Counted from the stretch's first letter, positions 1-8,018 are shown. The stretch is DNA of 64,000 nucleotides from Clostridia bacterium (GCA_017528085.1 JAFXPH010000004.1:1-64000), one strand, 5' to 3'. Notes: generated from the sequence alone by a model not told the origin. Translations and numbers: made by a program.

Positions 1-73
1 TTCCAGAATTATAATCATTGATTACTTGCTGCTTAAACTCATTACTAAAATGTTTACCGCATAAAAATAACAC
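1..73 (-). pseudogene. IS3-type transposase OrfA, N-terminal fragment, probably frameshifted at its start
   Basis: Minus-strand codons from 61 downwards read CGKHFSNEFKQQVINDYNSG, the helix-turn-helix start of an IS3-family OrfA (DNA-binding half of the transposase). The only ATG at proper distance from the AAGGTAGG site (80-73, spacing 10) is at 62-60, but it is out of frame and stops after two codons. Removing one G from the GG after ATGC would join the ATG to the frame. A GTG at 73-71 is in frame but overlaps the ribosome site. Either the copy is inactive or it uses the poor GTG. Confidence 0.5.
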
Positions 74-138
74 CTACCTTTCGATAAGTGTTATTATAGC
101 ATGTTCTTTTTTTACCTGTGAACTAAATGGGGTTCACA
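1..138 (-). mobile_element. End of an IS3-family insertion sequence, running off the left edge
   Basis: Read on the minus strand, the element begins TGTGAACCCC at 138-129, a TG-start end typical of IS3-group elements, and a second GTTCAC copy lies just inside. A TATAAT -10 box is at 93-98 and an AAGGTAGG ribosome site at 80-73, followed by the start of a transposase OrfA. Only about 140 bases are in the window, so the other end, the catalytic ORF and the target duplication cannot be seen. The family call rests on the end sequence and on the N-terminal residues of the reading frame. Confidence 0.65.
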
Positions 139-221
139 TCACTAAAAACTAGTTCTTTTTTTATATACTTTTTTTGAAAAATATGGTATAAGTATCTTGA
201 TACTAAATAGGAGTAAATACA

Positions 222-1076
222 TTGGAAAAGGTTAAAAAAGTATTATATTCAATAATGAATGTAATAAATAAATTTGATAAAGATCATATAAGTGAATACT
301 CTGCAGAAGCAGCATTTTTTATGGTATTATCTTTTATACCATTTGTAATGCTTATGTGTACACTTGTAAAATATGTTAATGCTGATCAAACTGTAATAAG
401 TACGTTTCTTTATAAAATAATTCCAAGTAATCTTCATGATTACATAAACGGAGTTTTAAATGAAATTTATAGCAAGAATCTTGGTACCATCACAATATCA
501 GCTATTATTTCTGTTTGGTCTGCAGGAAAGTGTTTTTATTCTTTAACAAAAGGATTTAAAACAATTTATATGGATGAAGATAAAGAAACAATTAATAAGA
601 TAGGAGCGAGAATAGAAAGTTTAATAGTAACTGTGCTTACAATTATAGTTGGTGCATTATTACTTTTGGCAGTCGTATTTGGAAATCAAATTAAAGCATT
701 TTTATTTGTGCATGTTCCTACTGTAGGACTATTCATACATAAATTACTTTCAATTCGTTTCATTGTTATGATACTAATTCTATTCTTACTATTCTTATAC
801 ATTTACAAAGTAATAGCTAATAGAAAAATGAAGCTAAGATATCATGCACCAGGTGCACTTCTAGCAGCATTTGGATGGTATTTTGTATCATATTTTATAT
901 CAATATATGTTAATGTATTTAAAGGCTTTACAATGCTTTATGGAAGTCTTTCAACAATTATATTACTACTTATCTGGCTATTCTTTAGCATATATATGAT
1001 ATTAATTGGTTGTGAACTAAATTGGTATTTAGATCATAAAAGAAAAATGGAAATTGCAATAGATAAAAATAAGTAG
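222..1076 (+). CDS. YihY/BrkB family integral membrane protein
   Basis: This is a 284-residue polytopic membrane protein of the YihY/virulence factor BrkB family, often mislabelled ribonuclease BN. The family has about six membrane helices and no settled function. The N-terminal signature (Ala-rich AAFFMVLSFIPF near residues 29-40) and hydrophobic blocks near 28-50, 95-110, 130-158, 172-200, 208-235 and 240-265 are visible. It starts at TTG with AGGAG at 209-213, eight bases upstream. An extended -10 (TGGTATAAG) ends at 192. Length is normal for the family. The gene sits directly next to the IS end, which apparently inserted in its upstream region without breaking it. Confidence 0.85.
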   Translation: MEKVKKVLYSIMNVINKFDKDHISEYSAEAAFFMVLSFIPFVMLMCTLVKYVNADQTVISTFLYKIIPSNLHDYINGVLNEIYSKNLGTITISAIISVWSAGKCFYSLTKGFKTIYMDEDKETINKIGARIESLIVTVLTIIVGALLLLAVVFGNQIKAFLFVHVPTVGLFIHKLLSIRFIVMILILFLLFLYIYKVIANRKMKLRYHAPGALLAAFGWYFVSYFISIYVNVFKGFTMLYGSLSTIILLLIWLFFSIYMILIGCELNWYLDHKRKMEIAIDKNK

Positions 1077-1144
1077 GAATAATCTATCTTTTTTGCTAAA
1101 AATATGATAGAATTGTTCTATAAAAATATAAGGAGGCTAGTATT

Positions 1145-1441
1145 ATGGAACTTAAAAAATGCGTTCGCTGTGGAAAATTCTTTGCTTCAGATTCTGAAGT
1201 ATGCGGAGAATGCGAAAGAAAAGATGTTGTTGATTTAAACAAACTTAAAGGATTCTTTTTAGAAGGTTATTCAGCAGGAGTAACAATGGGTGATATTTCT
1301 GCATCAACAGGAATCACACCAAAGAATCTTACTCGATATTTGAGCTATGAGGAATTTTCAGAGTATTTTATTCCACAAACTGCTAGTAGACTTACAGAAA
1401 GTGGAAATGAAGACGTAGATAATAGTAAAGTTAGCTTATAA
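1145..1441 (+). CDS. Small zinc-ribbon protein with HTH-like tail (YvyF-like)
   Basis: This 98-residue protein begins with a zinc-ribbon pattern: Cys6-x2-Cys9 with GKFF, then Cys20-x2-Cys23. A helical segment (about 32-75) follows that resembles a small helix-turn-helix. The pattern is like that of the flagellar-operon protein family YvyF, but no flagellar gene is nearby, so I name the fold and not the role. The ribosome site is AAGGAGG at 1130-1136. It lies 17 bases before tyrS and is probably cotranscribed. A regulatory or RNA-binding role is inference. Confidence 0.6.
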   Translation: MELKKCVRCGKFFASDSEVCGECERKDVVDLNKLKGFFLEGYSAGVTMGDISASTGITPKNLTRYLSYEEFSEYFIPQTASRLTESGNEDVDNSKVSL

Positions 1442-1458
1442 TATTAGGGGGAGATTTA

Positions 1459-2673
1459 ATGACAGACATAATTACAGAACTTGAGAAAAGAGGATACATT
1501 GAACAACTAACTCACGAAGAAGAAATGAAAGAATTATTTCAAAAGGAAAGTGTTAGTTTTTATATAGGAATAGATCCTACTGCAAATAGTATGCATATAG
1601 GACATTTCGTTGCATTAATGGTTGCTGCAAGATTACAAAAAGCAGGACACAGACCAATAATTCTTATGGGTGGAGGAACAGCAGCAATTGGTGATCCATC
1701 TGGAAGAACAGATATGAGACAAATGCTTACACGTGAGCAATTAGATGCAAACGTTGCAGAGATTAAAAAACAAGCTGAAAGATTTGTTTCATTTGAAGGT
1801 GATAATGCAGCAATAATCGTAAATAACAAAGATTGGTTATTAGATTTAAATTACATAGAATTTATGCGTGAAATAGGAAGTAAATTTACAGTAGCAAAAA
1901 TGATTAATCAAGAATGCTACAAAAACAGATTAGAAACAGGTTTAACATTCTTTGAAATGGGATACCTACTTTTACAAAGTTATGACTTCTTATATTTACA
2001 TGATAAATATAATTGTAAGATGCAAATCGGTGGTAATGATCAATGGTCAAATATCATTGGAGGTGTTGAACTTATTAGAAAGATAGGATCTGAAGATTCT
2101 TATGGTTTAACATTTAAACTTCTTACAACTGCAGATGGTAGAAAAATGGGTAAGACAGCTAAAGGTGCTTTATGGCTAAATCCAGATAAAACTTCACCAT
2201 ATGAATTTTATCAATATTGGAGAAATATTGGTGATACTGAAGTAAGAAAAGTATTAAGCTTACTTACATTTTTACCAGATGAAGAAGTAGATAGATTATC
2301 TTCATTAAAAGATGAGAAGATAAATGAAGCTAAGAAAATTGCAGCTTATGAAATCACAAAATTAATCCATGGAGAAGAGGAAGCAAAAAAAGCAGGAGAA
2401 GCTGCAGATGCACTATTTGGAAATGGTGGTAATACAGATAATATGCCAAGTACTAAGTTAGAAGATATTAATATTTCAATATTAGATGCCTTAGTATTAA
2501 CAGGTATAACTCCTTCAAAAGGACAAGCAAAACAATTAATTGCTCAAGGTGGAGTAACATTAAATGATGAAAAGGTTACAGACCAAGGTTATAGATTATC
2601 AGAAGAAGACTTTAAAGAAGGTTATGCTATTCTTAAAAAAGGAAAGAAAGTATTCCACAAATTAGAAAAATAA
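1459..2673 (+). CDS. tyrS: Tyrosyl-tRNA synthetase
   Basis: TyrRS charges tRNA-Tyr with tyrosine in the cytoplasm. The class I signature HIGH is at residues 46-49 and the second motif appears as KMGKT near 229-233 (a KMSKS variant). An S4 RNA-binding domain forms the last ~65 residues. At 404 residues it has the usual length of the bacterial enzyme. The ribosome site GGGGGAG lies before ATG 1459. There is no T-box leader: only 17 bases separate it from the zinc-ribbon gene, so it depends on upstream transcription. A terminator at 2687-2710 closes the unit. Confidence 0.97.
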   Translation: MTDIITELEKRGYIEQLTHEEEMKELFQKESVSFYIGIDPTANSMHIGHFVALMVAARLQKAGHRPIILMGGGTAAIGDPSGRTDMRQMLTREQLDANVAEIKKQAERFVSFEGDNAAIIVNNKDWLLDLNYIEFMREIGSKFTVAKMINQECYKNRLETGLTFFEMGYLLLQSYDFLYLHDKYNCKMQIGGNDQWSNIIGGVELIRKIGSEDSYGLTFKLLTTADGRKMGKTAKGALWLNPDKTSPYEFYQYWRNIGDTEVRKVLSLLTFLPDEEVDRLSSLKDEKINEAKKIAAYEITKLIHGEEEAKKAGEAADALFGNGGNTDNMPSTKLEDINISILDALVLTGITPSKGQAKQLIAQGGVTLNDEKVTDQGYRLSEEDFKEGYAILKKGKKVFHKLEK

Positions 2674-2686
2674 TAATAATTAAAAT

Positions 2687-2714
2687 AAAACGCATCGAAA
2701 GGTGCGTTTTATTT
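2687..2714 (+). terminator. Intrinsic terminator after tyrS
   Basis: Arm AAAACGCATC (2687-2696), GAAA tetraloop (2697-2700), arm GGTGCGTTTT (2701-2710), then a short T-rich run. Confidence 0.85.
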
Positions 2715-2741
2715 GCGTTATGTGAACTTTTATGGTATAAT
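2713..2741 (+). promoter_or_regulatory. Promoter with extended -10 for the small ORF at 2803
   Basis: TTGCGT at 2713-2718, a 17-base spacer, then TGG-TATAAT with the -10 box at 2736-2741. It begins inside the T-run of the tyrS terminator, so the next gene is an independent transcription unit. Confidence 0.65.
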
Positions 2742-2802
2742 ACTTTTGTACAATCATTAGAAGAAAACTTGCCAAAATATGAAGAAAGGAGCATTGACAG
2801 CT

Positions 2803-3045
2803 ATGTGGATCTCAGTAGTTTTTTTCATCATTTTGTCACTTGGCATCCTTTTCACTAATGGGATTGGCGCGATGCTTCTTGCTTGGCTTTGCATAGGTCT
2901 TGGAGTTGCATGGGGTCTTCTCGTTAAAGGAAAAGAACGGGTGACTTGTATTGGAAGCTTTTTGTGGGGCACATGCCTCTTATGGTGCTTCTCTCAGTGG
3001 TGGCCTTTGGGTGTGCTATTTCTTATAGCATCGGCTGTTGTATAA
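2803..3045 (+). CDS. Tiny Trp-rich membrane protein, foreign codon style
   Basis: An 80-residue, almost entirely hydrophobic protein with three likely membrane spans (about 1-35 in two helices, then 55-78) separated by a basic loop near KGKER. It matches no family I know. I start it at ATG 2803 because AAAGGAG (2785-2791) sits 11 bases before it. The in-frame ATG at 2779 lies upstream of that ribosome site and has none of its own. Codon use (CGG, GGC, GCG, CTC) is unlike the neighbours. It has its own promoter and terminator and is followed by a second gene of the same type at 3220. Function unknown. Confidence 0.6.
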   Translation: MWISVVFFIILSLGILFTNGIGAMLLAWLCIGLGVAWGLLVKGKERVTCIGSFLWGTCLLWCFSQWWPLGVLFLIASAVV

Positions 3046-3080
3046 CCCTGAGTAAAACCAAATCACAGAAAGTAGACAGA

Positions 3081-3107
3081 AAAGCAGTGGGAAACCACTG
3101 CTTTTTT
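3081..3107 (+). terminator. Intrinsic terminator after the first small membrane gene
   Basis: Arms AAAGCAGTGG (3081-3090) and CCACTGCTTT (3095-3104) close a GAAA tetraloop and are followed by Ts. Confidence 0.88.
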
Positions 3108-3128
3108 GTTTTATATATTTACATAAAA

Positions 3129-3157
3129 TTGACTATATTATAAAAAAAATGTATAAT
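3129..3157 (+). promoter_or_regulatory. Promoter for the small ORF at 3220
   Basis: TTGACT at 3129-3134, 17-base spacer, TATAAT at 3152-3157, which is nearly consensus. Confidence 0.75.
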
Positions 3158-3219
3158 TATAGTATAGGAAACTATACAACCATGCCCAACAAATAATTTT
3201 GTACAGAAGGAGGATTATT

Positions 3220-3465
3220 ATGGGATTGGCAATATTTTGGTTTGCAATAGCAGGAATTTTCGTCGGAAGTTTCTTTGCTTGGCTTCTTGGGTACCCGTAT
3301 TTCGCTCTTTTGAGCTTTGGTTTGCCTGGGTGGCTTGTCACGGTCGTCTTCTTGGCGGCTATCATGGCACTTGCAATCTGGCTTTCTAAGAAGAAAAAGA
3401 TCTTTTGGACGAGTCTTGCTTGGGCAACATTTGTCTGCTTCCTCATCGTGAGGATTGCAGCCTAA
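3220..3465 (+). CDS. Second tiny Trp-rich membrane protein, foreign codon style
   Basis: An 81-residue hydrophobic protein: two spans (about 1-26 and 30-53), a basic loop SKKKK near 54-58, and a third span to the C terminus. The order span-span-basic loop-span is the same as in the gene at 2803, although the sequences do not obviously align. ATG 3220 is six bases after AAGGAGG (3207-3213). Composition is much richer in G and C (GTC, TTC, GGC, CTC codons) than the surrounding genes. It has its own near-consensus promoter and a strong terminator. I see no recognisable family. The pair may have been acquired together. Confidence 0.6.
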   Translation: MGLAIFWFAIAGIFVGSFFAWLLGYPYFALLSFGLPGWLVTVVFLAAIMALAIWLSKKKKIFWTSLAWATFVCFLIVRIAA

Positions 3466-3482
3466 AGCCCGCATGAAAAAAG

Positions 3483-3514
3483 AAGCAGCAGCCTTAAATG
3501 GCTGCTGCTTTTCC
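3483..3514 (+). terminator. Strong terminator overlapping the 3' end of the opposing U32 gene
   Basis: Arms AAGCAGCAGCC and GGCTGCTGCTT enclose a six-base loop (about 3484-3511), followed by Ts. The stop codon of the minus-strand gene (3494-3496) lies in the loop, and its last Lys-Ala-Ala-Ala codons are in one arm. Confidence 0.85.
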
Positions 3515-5953
3515 GTTTGTATAATCTTTTCCTTCGAATCTTTTTCCTTGTTTTACTTTTTCTACTATATCTTTAATTTCTTCTAAAGATTCATCTAATA
3601 TATCAATTCTTACTGAATCTGTTTTTATAGTATCATATTCTATGGATGTTATTTTACTATTGTAAATTGTAGTTAAGGTACAAGTGTTATCAGGAACTAT
3701 TCTAAATGAATAGCCAAGTTCATCTTTTAAATAGTATTCATGATTTTGTGCGCATAGTCTAGGACATCCTTCATAGCATTTATTACTCTTTCCTAGATAG
3801 CAATAGTTATTTGTCATTACAGGTATCTTTCCATAGACAATTAATTCGGTTTTCATATCATGACCATTATATAAATCATTATTTTCAAAAGAAGAAGTCT
3901 CTGGCGAATAAGTTATTTCATCTAAAGATAGTTCTTTTAAATAATCAGTTGTATAGTTATTAAATATATTTAAAGTAAAGTTACCAATTAGTCTTAAGTT
4001 ATACTTTTTCAAGAAATTTACTTGCGAAATATTTGATACTACAAATCCTTTTATAGAATAGAAAGGTACAACTTTATCAAGTAATTCTTCGAGTTTTATA
4101 TTTAATGGAGTATCCTTAAGTACTGATGGCATATAGATATATACATCATATTTTACTGATAAATTTTTAATAGTATCATTATATTTTTTATCCATAAAAA
4201 ACCTAAGAGGAATATAAAGCCTATCTATCGAATCTATTTCTAAGTAGTTAATATTTTGATTTATTATATTAAGAAGAAGAGAAATCTTCTTTTTTTCATG
4301 TGCTTTTTCAAATTTTTTAAATTGAATATTATTTTTAAAATCCAAATCAAAAGTATATTTATTCATCATATTTTGTCTAAAGTTATCTATTAAAGTCCTT
4401 CTTAGATCATTTAATCTTGATTTAGGAATAAATATATTATCGTCCATATCAATACTAATATTTTCAAAATAGAATTCAGTATTACCAGTTTTATTTAAAG
4501 AATCTATTATCGCTTCTTTGCTAATAGGTGAACTTTTTGCTTCTTCTGGAATAACATTAGATATGTATTCATAGTTTAAATCTTTATAAAAAGTTGTATT
4601 AGATGTAACCTTAGCTATAATCTCTTTACCTAAATGTACTTCTAAAGAAATATCAAGTGGAACTTGTTTTATATTAGAATCTTCTTTAAAAGTAGGCTCA
4701 ACTTTTTTATTAAGATAAGCACTTTCAAGTTTATATACTTTAAAACCTTTTTTTACATTTGGACCTTTCATTCTACCAAGAGTTACAGTATCTCCTTTTG
4801 CTCCAAATGGAATATTAGAACCTTTTTTCATAAGTTCTGATATTTGATAGATATCATCTCCAATAGAAAGTTTATCTCCAATATATGCATTTGCATCAAG
4901 AGTAATTTCTATATGACCTTTAGAATCGTTTGTAGAAAGAATCTCTCCTAAATAGATTCCTTGATTATTTGACTTTACTGGGTATATTAAGTCTCTATTT
5001 TCTTCTTTAAGTAAGTGACCTGAACTAAATTTACCACGATTAAATACTTGTTCTAATTCTTCTTTATCAGTAAGATTTGTATCAGGATTTATTTTTTTAA
5101 GTTCTTCTTCTATTAACTTTTTAAGTTCTGGAATACTTTTTTCAATATTATTTTCTACTAAGTCGATATATTTTCTATAAATTCTTGTAATAGTAGAAAC
5201 ATAAATAGGACTTTTTAGTCTTCCTTCAAGTTTTAATGAATCAACTCTGCATTCCTTAATAAGTTCAGGAAGTAAATTTATAGTAAATAAATCTCTTGGA
5301 CTTAATAAAAATCCTTTATCTAAAGACTTATTAGTAGTTTTATCTATTAATTCATAACGTTTTCTACAAGGTTGGGCACATAGACCACGATTTCCAGATC
5401 TACCACCAATCATTGAAGAAAGTAGACATTGACCTGAATAAGAAATACATAGTGCACCATGTCCAAATACTTCTAGCTCAACATCTAAATTGTCTTTAAT
5501 ATATTTTATTTCATCTATAGTTAGCTCTCTTGCAAGAACAACTCTAGCATATCCTTGTTCTTTTAATAGTTTTGCACCTTCTAAGTTATGAATTGTCATT
5601 TGAGTGCTAGCATGAAGAGGAATTTCAGGATAGTTTTCTCTTAAATATTTTGCAAGACCAAGATCTTGAATAATAATTGCATCTACACCGTAGTTATATG
5701 CTTTAACAGCAAGCTTTGCTGCTTCAGAAAATTCCTCGTTTTTAATTAAAATATTTAAAGTAAGATTTACTTTAACATTTCTAGATTTTGCATATTCAAT
5801 TGCTTTCTTTAAATTTTCATCATCGAAGTTTGCAGCCCTGGCTCTGGCATTAAAAAGGTTAGCGCCTAGATAGACTGCATCAGCTCCATTTTGTACTGCA
5901 GCTCTTAAACATTCAATATCTCCAACAGGAGATAATAATTCAATTTTCTTCAT
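3494..5953 (-). CDS. Peptidase U32 family protein with DUF3656 domain (RlhA/TrhP-like RNA hydroxylation)
   Basis: An 819-residue protein of the collagenase-like U32 family. Studied members (RlhA, TrhP) are needed for hydroxylation of 23S rRNA or of tRNA uridine 34 using prephenate-derived chemistry, and are not true collagenases. Residues 1-300 form the U32 barrel with the signature EVFGHGALC...SGQC near 162-178. Cys residues follow in GLCAQPC. The long C-terminal part has a second Cys cluster (NKCYEGCPRLC). The extra length fits the RlhA/YdcP type with DUF3656. A short AT-rich gap separates it from the divergent gene at 6093. The exact RNA target is not resolved. Confidence 0.85.
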   Translation of the reverse strand: MKKIELLSPVGDIECLRAAVQNGADAVYLGANLFNARARAANFDDENLKKAIEYAKSRNVKVNLTLNILIKNEEFSEAAKLAVKAYNYGVDAIIIQDLGLAKYLRENYPEIPLHASTQMTIHNLEGAKLLKEQGYARVVLARELTIDEIKYIKDNLDVELEVFGHGALCISYSGQCLLSSMIGGRSGNRGLCAQPCRKRYELIDKTTNKSLDKGFLLSPRDLFTINLLPELIKECRVDSLKLEGRLKSPIYVSTITRIYRKYIDLVENNIEKSIPELKKLIEEELKKINPDTNLTDKEELEQVFNRGKFSSGHLLKEENRDLIYPVKSNNQGIYLGEILSTNDSKGHIEITLDANAYIGDKLSIGDDIYQISELMKKGSNIPFGAKGDTVTLGRMKGPNVKKGFKVYKLESAYLNKKVEPTFKEDSNIKQVPLDISLEVHLGKEIIAKVTSNTTFYKDLNYEYISNVIPEEAKSSPISKEAIIDSLNKTGNTEFYFENISIDMDDNIFIPKSRLNDLRRTLIDNFRQNMMNKYTFDLDFKNNIQFKKFEKAHEKKKISLLLNIINQNINYLEIDSIDRLYIPLRFFMDKKYNDTIKNLSVKYDVYIYMPSVLKDTPLNIKLEELLDKVVPFYSIKGFVVSNISQVNFLKKYNLRLIGNFTLNIFNNYTTDYLKELSLDEITYSPETSSFENNDLYNGHDMKTELIVYGKIPVMTNNYCYLGKSNKCYEGCPRLCAQNHEYYLKDELGYSFRIVPDNTCTLTTIYNSKITSIEYDTIKTDSVRIDILDESLEEIKDIVEKVKQGKRFEGKDYTNGKAAAI

Positions 5954-6032
5954 AATAATCCTTTTTAAAATAAGTGTTCTTTGATATTATACAATAGATT
6001 TACATAAAAATCTACTTAATATAATTACCTAA

Positions 6033-6061
6033 TTGCATAAAATTTAGTTATAGTATACAAT
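6033..6061 (+). promoter_or_regulatory. Promoter for the 6093-7906 unit
   Basis: TTGCAT at 6033-6038, 17-base spacer, TACAAT at 6056-6061. Confidence 0.5.
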
Positions 6062-6092
6062 GATTGTATATTAAAAGTGGAGAGCGATGATT

Positions 6093-6767
6093 ATGAAATT
6101 TAATTTTTTAAAATTTGCGGAAACTAGTGAAGAAGAAAAAAGAAGAAGTAGAATGTTTAATAGGTTATTTTGGGTTATTTTTCTATCAATAGTTCTTTAT
6201 ATTGTTATATTTGAAAAAGATGGTCTAAATGAATATGCTCAAAGAATAAATCCTGTTCTTTCAAATGAATTATTTGCTCAAGAAGAAACTATAGATGATG
6301 AAGCAGATGATATTGCTCCAACAAAATCTAATAATCCAAGAATGGTAGAAGCTGTTGATGTAAATAAAGACTATTCTACATTACTTAAAACATATTTTTT
6401 AAGAGTAGGAGATGTTTATTCATCTGTAGCTTATGAATATGATAAGAGTACTTCTAAAATAACAAACTTTGATGAAGCAACAAAATTTGTTTCAGAAGAC
6501 ATCAAAAAAGACATAGTAGAAAAGAGTCCTTTTATTAAAGAAGTAAATGGCAAACAATATATCGAAACAAATGTTAAAAGTAAATGGGGTAAAAATGTAA
6601 GAACAAAAAATATTGTAGATACAGAAACTACACTATCTTGTACAATAGTAGTAGATGTTTATGAAGGAAATACATTAGTTAATAAAAATGTAGAAATTCC
6701 ATTTGAATTAGAGAAACAAGCAGATGGCTCTTACAGAGTTACAAAGTACGAATATGTTTTTAAATAG
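6093..6767 (+). CDS. Membrane-anchored protein of unknown function
   Basis: A 224-residue protein with a short basic N terminus (KRRSR), one membrane span near residues 25-42, an acidic linker, and a soluble external domain of about 140 residues that looks like a mixed alpha/beta fold. I recognise no family. ATG 6093 is preferred: GGAG at 6079-6082 lies 10 bases before it but only four before the in-frame ATG at 6087. It is followed after 12 bases by another single-span protein and then a PAP2 phosphatase, so the three are probably one envelope-related transcription unit. Confidence 0.7.
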   Translation: MKFNFLKFAETSEEEKRRSRMFNRLFWVIFLSIVLYIVIFEKDGLNEYAQRINPVLSNELFAQEETIDDEADDIAPTKSNNPRMVEAVDVNKDYSTLLKTYFLRVGDVYSSVAYEYDKSTSKITNFDEATKFVSEDIKKDIVEKSPFIKEVNGKQYIETNVKSKWGKNVRTKNIVDTETTLSCTIVVDVYEGNTLVNKNVEIPFELEKQADGSYRVTKYEYVFK

Positions 6768-6779
6768 AGGATGATTAAT

Positions 6780-7238
6780 ATGAGAGATTTTATAAAGACA
6801 TTTATTGGGCTTTTATTAATAGTTGTAATTATATATGCTGTATTCTATATTCTTAATATTGATACCTTAAGAGAAAAAGAAACTACACAAGAAGAAATTA
6901 TTGTTGAAAAAGAATCACCATATGTAAATAAAACTGTAGTAGAAGAACCTAAAAAAGAAGAAGTAAAAAATGAAGTTAAAGAGGAGCCAAAGAAAGAAGA
7001 ACCTAAAAATGAGGTTACTAATAAGGCAGAAGAAAAAAGTGATCTTGATAAACTTCAATCAATTATAAATAGTAAAAAGAGTGCAATAGAAAGCACTCCA
7101 AAACCTGAAAATAAAGTAGAAAATAAGGTTGAAAATAAACCTGCAAGTAATAATACTACTAATACTCAAAGTAAAAAAATGATACCTGGAAGTTCAATTA
7201 TCACTCCAGATATAAAAACTATGGATATTAAAAAATAA
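6780..7238 (+). CDS. Single-span protein with Lys/Glu/Pro-rich extracytoplasmic tail
   Basis: A 152-residue protein with one N-terminal membrane span (about 5-27) followed by a low-complexity tail of EEPKKEE and PENKVENK type repeats ending in a short Ile/Pro-rich segment. The tail is probably outside the membrane and may span the cell wall. The start must be ATG 6780: GAGG at 6767-6770 abuts the earlier ATG 6771, which is too close. No enzymatic motif is present. It resembles spacer or divisome-adjacent anchor proteins in composition only, and its function is unknown. Confidence 0.65.
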   Translation: MRDFIKTFIGLLLIVVIIYAVFYILNIDTLREKETTQEEIIVEKESPYVNKTVVEEPKKEEVKNEVKEEPKKEEPKNEVTNKAEEKSDLDKLQSIINSKKSAIESTPKPENKVENKVENKPASNNTTNTQSKKMIPGSSIITPDIKTMDIKK

Positions 7239-7249
7239 ATGAGGTACTT

Positions 7250-7906
7250 ATGAAAAAAGTTTGGACCCATAAAAAGTGGGTAGTATTTGGTATATGTATT
7301 TTTATCTTAACGGTAATGATAAAAAGTGTTCTTAAAAATGACATTTTGAAGATGGATATTGTAGGATATAATTTTATATCAACACATTTTATAGATGATA
7401 AAATAACACCAATAATAAAGGTAATAACAAATATAGGTGGGGCAGTAGGGGTAATTATATCTCTAGTCCTAGTTGGGTATTTTACTGATAACAAAAAACT
7501 TATCAAGTATTTCTTGATTAATTTATGTATTGTAATTGCATTAAATTTTGTAATTAAAAACGTAATTGATAGACCAAGGCCTGTTGATAATAGATTAGTA
7601 TCAGCATCTGGATTCAGTTTTCCATCAGCTCATTCAATGACGGCTGTGGCATACTATGGTTTCTATGTGTTTTTGATTAATAGATCTAATAAATCAAAAA
7701 AGGTTAAGATATTAGCAATTACATTAATAGCACTTTTAATTGCTATGATAGGAATAAGTAGAATTTATCTTGGTGTTCATTATACGTCGGATGTTCTGGC
7801 GGGATTTAGCTGTGGTATAGCGTATATAATAGTGTACACCGCGATAGTAGATGACTATATGGAAGAAGAAAAATTAATAAATAAAAGAAAAGAAAACAAG
7901 GTTTAA
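7250..7906 (+). CDS. PAP2-family membrane phosphatase
   Basis: A 218-residue integral membrane phosphatase of the PAP2 superfamily, which removes phosphate from lipid phosphates such as phosphatidate, phosphatidylglycerol phosphate or undecaprenyl diphosphate on the outer face. The three catalytic motifs are present in order: KNVIDRPRP (KX6RP), PSAH, and SRIYLGVHYTSD. About five or six membrane spans surround them. GAGGTA precedes ATG 7250. It is the last gene of the three-gene unit. Its stop codon TAA (7904-7906) lies in the loop of the following terminator. The substrate cannot be told from sequence; recycling of undecaprenyl diphosphate is one possibility. Confidence 0.88.
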   Translation: MKKVWTHKKWVVFGICIFILTVMIKSVLKNDILKMDIVGYNFISTHFIDDKITPIIKVITNIGGAVGVIISLVLVGYFTDNKKLIKYFLINLCIVIALNFVIKNVIDRPRPVDNRLVSASGFSFPSAHSMTAVAYYGFYVFLINRSNKSKKVKILAITLIALLIAMIGISRIYLGVHYTSDVLAGFSCGIAYIIVYTAIVDDYMEEEKLINKRKENKV

Positions 7907-7920
7907 AACCTTGTTTTTTT
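7893..7920 (+). terminator. Terminator containing the PAP2 stop codon
   Basis: AAAACAAGG (7893-7901) pairs with CCTTGTTTT (7909-7917), then Ts. The stop codon of the phosphatase is in the loop. Confidence 0.85.
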
Positions 7921-7957
7921 GTTATGTAAAAAACACAAAAAATTTACAAAGATTTTA

Positions 7958-7987
7958 TTGACAATTGAATAGTTATTCAATTATAAT
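7958..7987 (+). promoter_or_regulatory. Promoter of the metal-efflux operon
   Basis: TTGACA at 7958-7963, 18-base spacer, TATAAT at 7982-7987. Operator 1 (7965-7980) fills the spacer. Confidence 0.85.
7965..7980. promoter_or_regulatory. ArsR/SmtB-type operator 1
   Basis: Perfect inverted repeat TTGAATAGTTATTCAA, of the ATTCAA type used by CadC/CzrA regulators. It lies between the -35 and -10 boxes, so a bound repressor would block RNA polymerase. Confidence 0.85.
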
Positions 7988-8000
7988 TATATTAAGAATA

Positions 8001-8018
8001 GTTGAATAGGTATTCAAC
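8001..8018. promoter_or_regulatory. ArsR/SmtB-type operator 2
   Basis: Perfect inverted repeat GTTGAATAGGTATTCAAC, sharing the TTGAATA/TATTCAA half-sites of operator 1 and placed just after the likely transcription start. The centres are about 37 bases apart. Confidence 0.85.

Noticed and set aside
1077..1458. T-box leader for tyrS
   Set aside because: The spacer before tyrS is only 17 bases and the upstream gene has no specifier or antiterminator-like fold.
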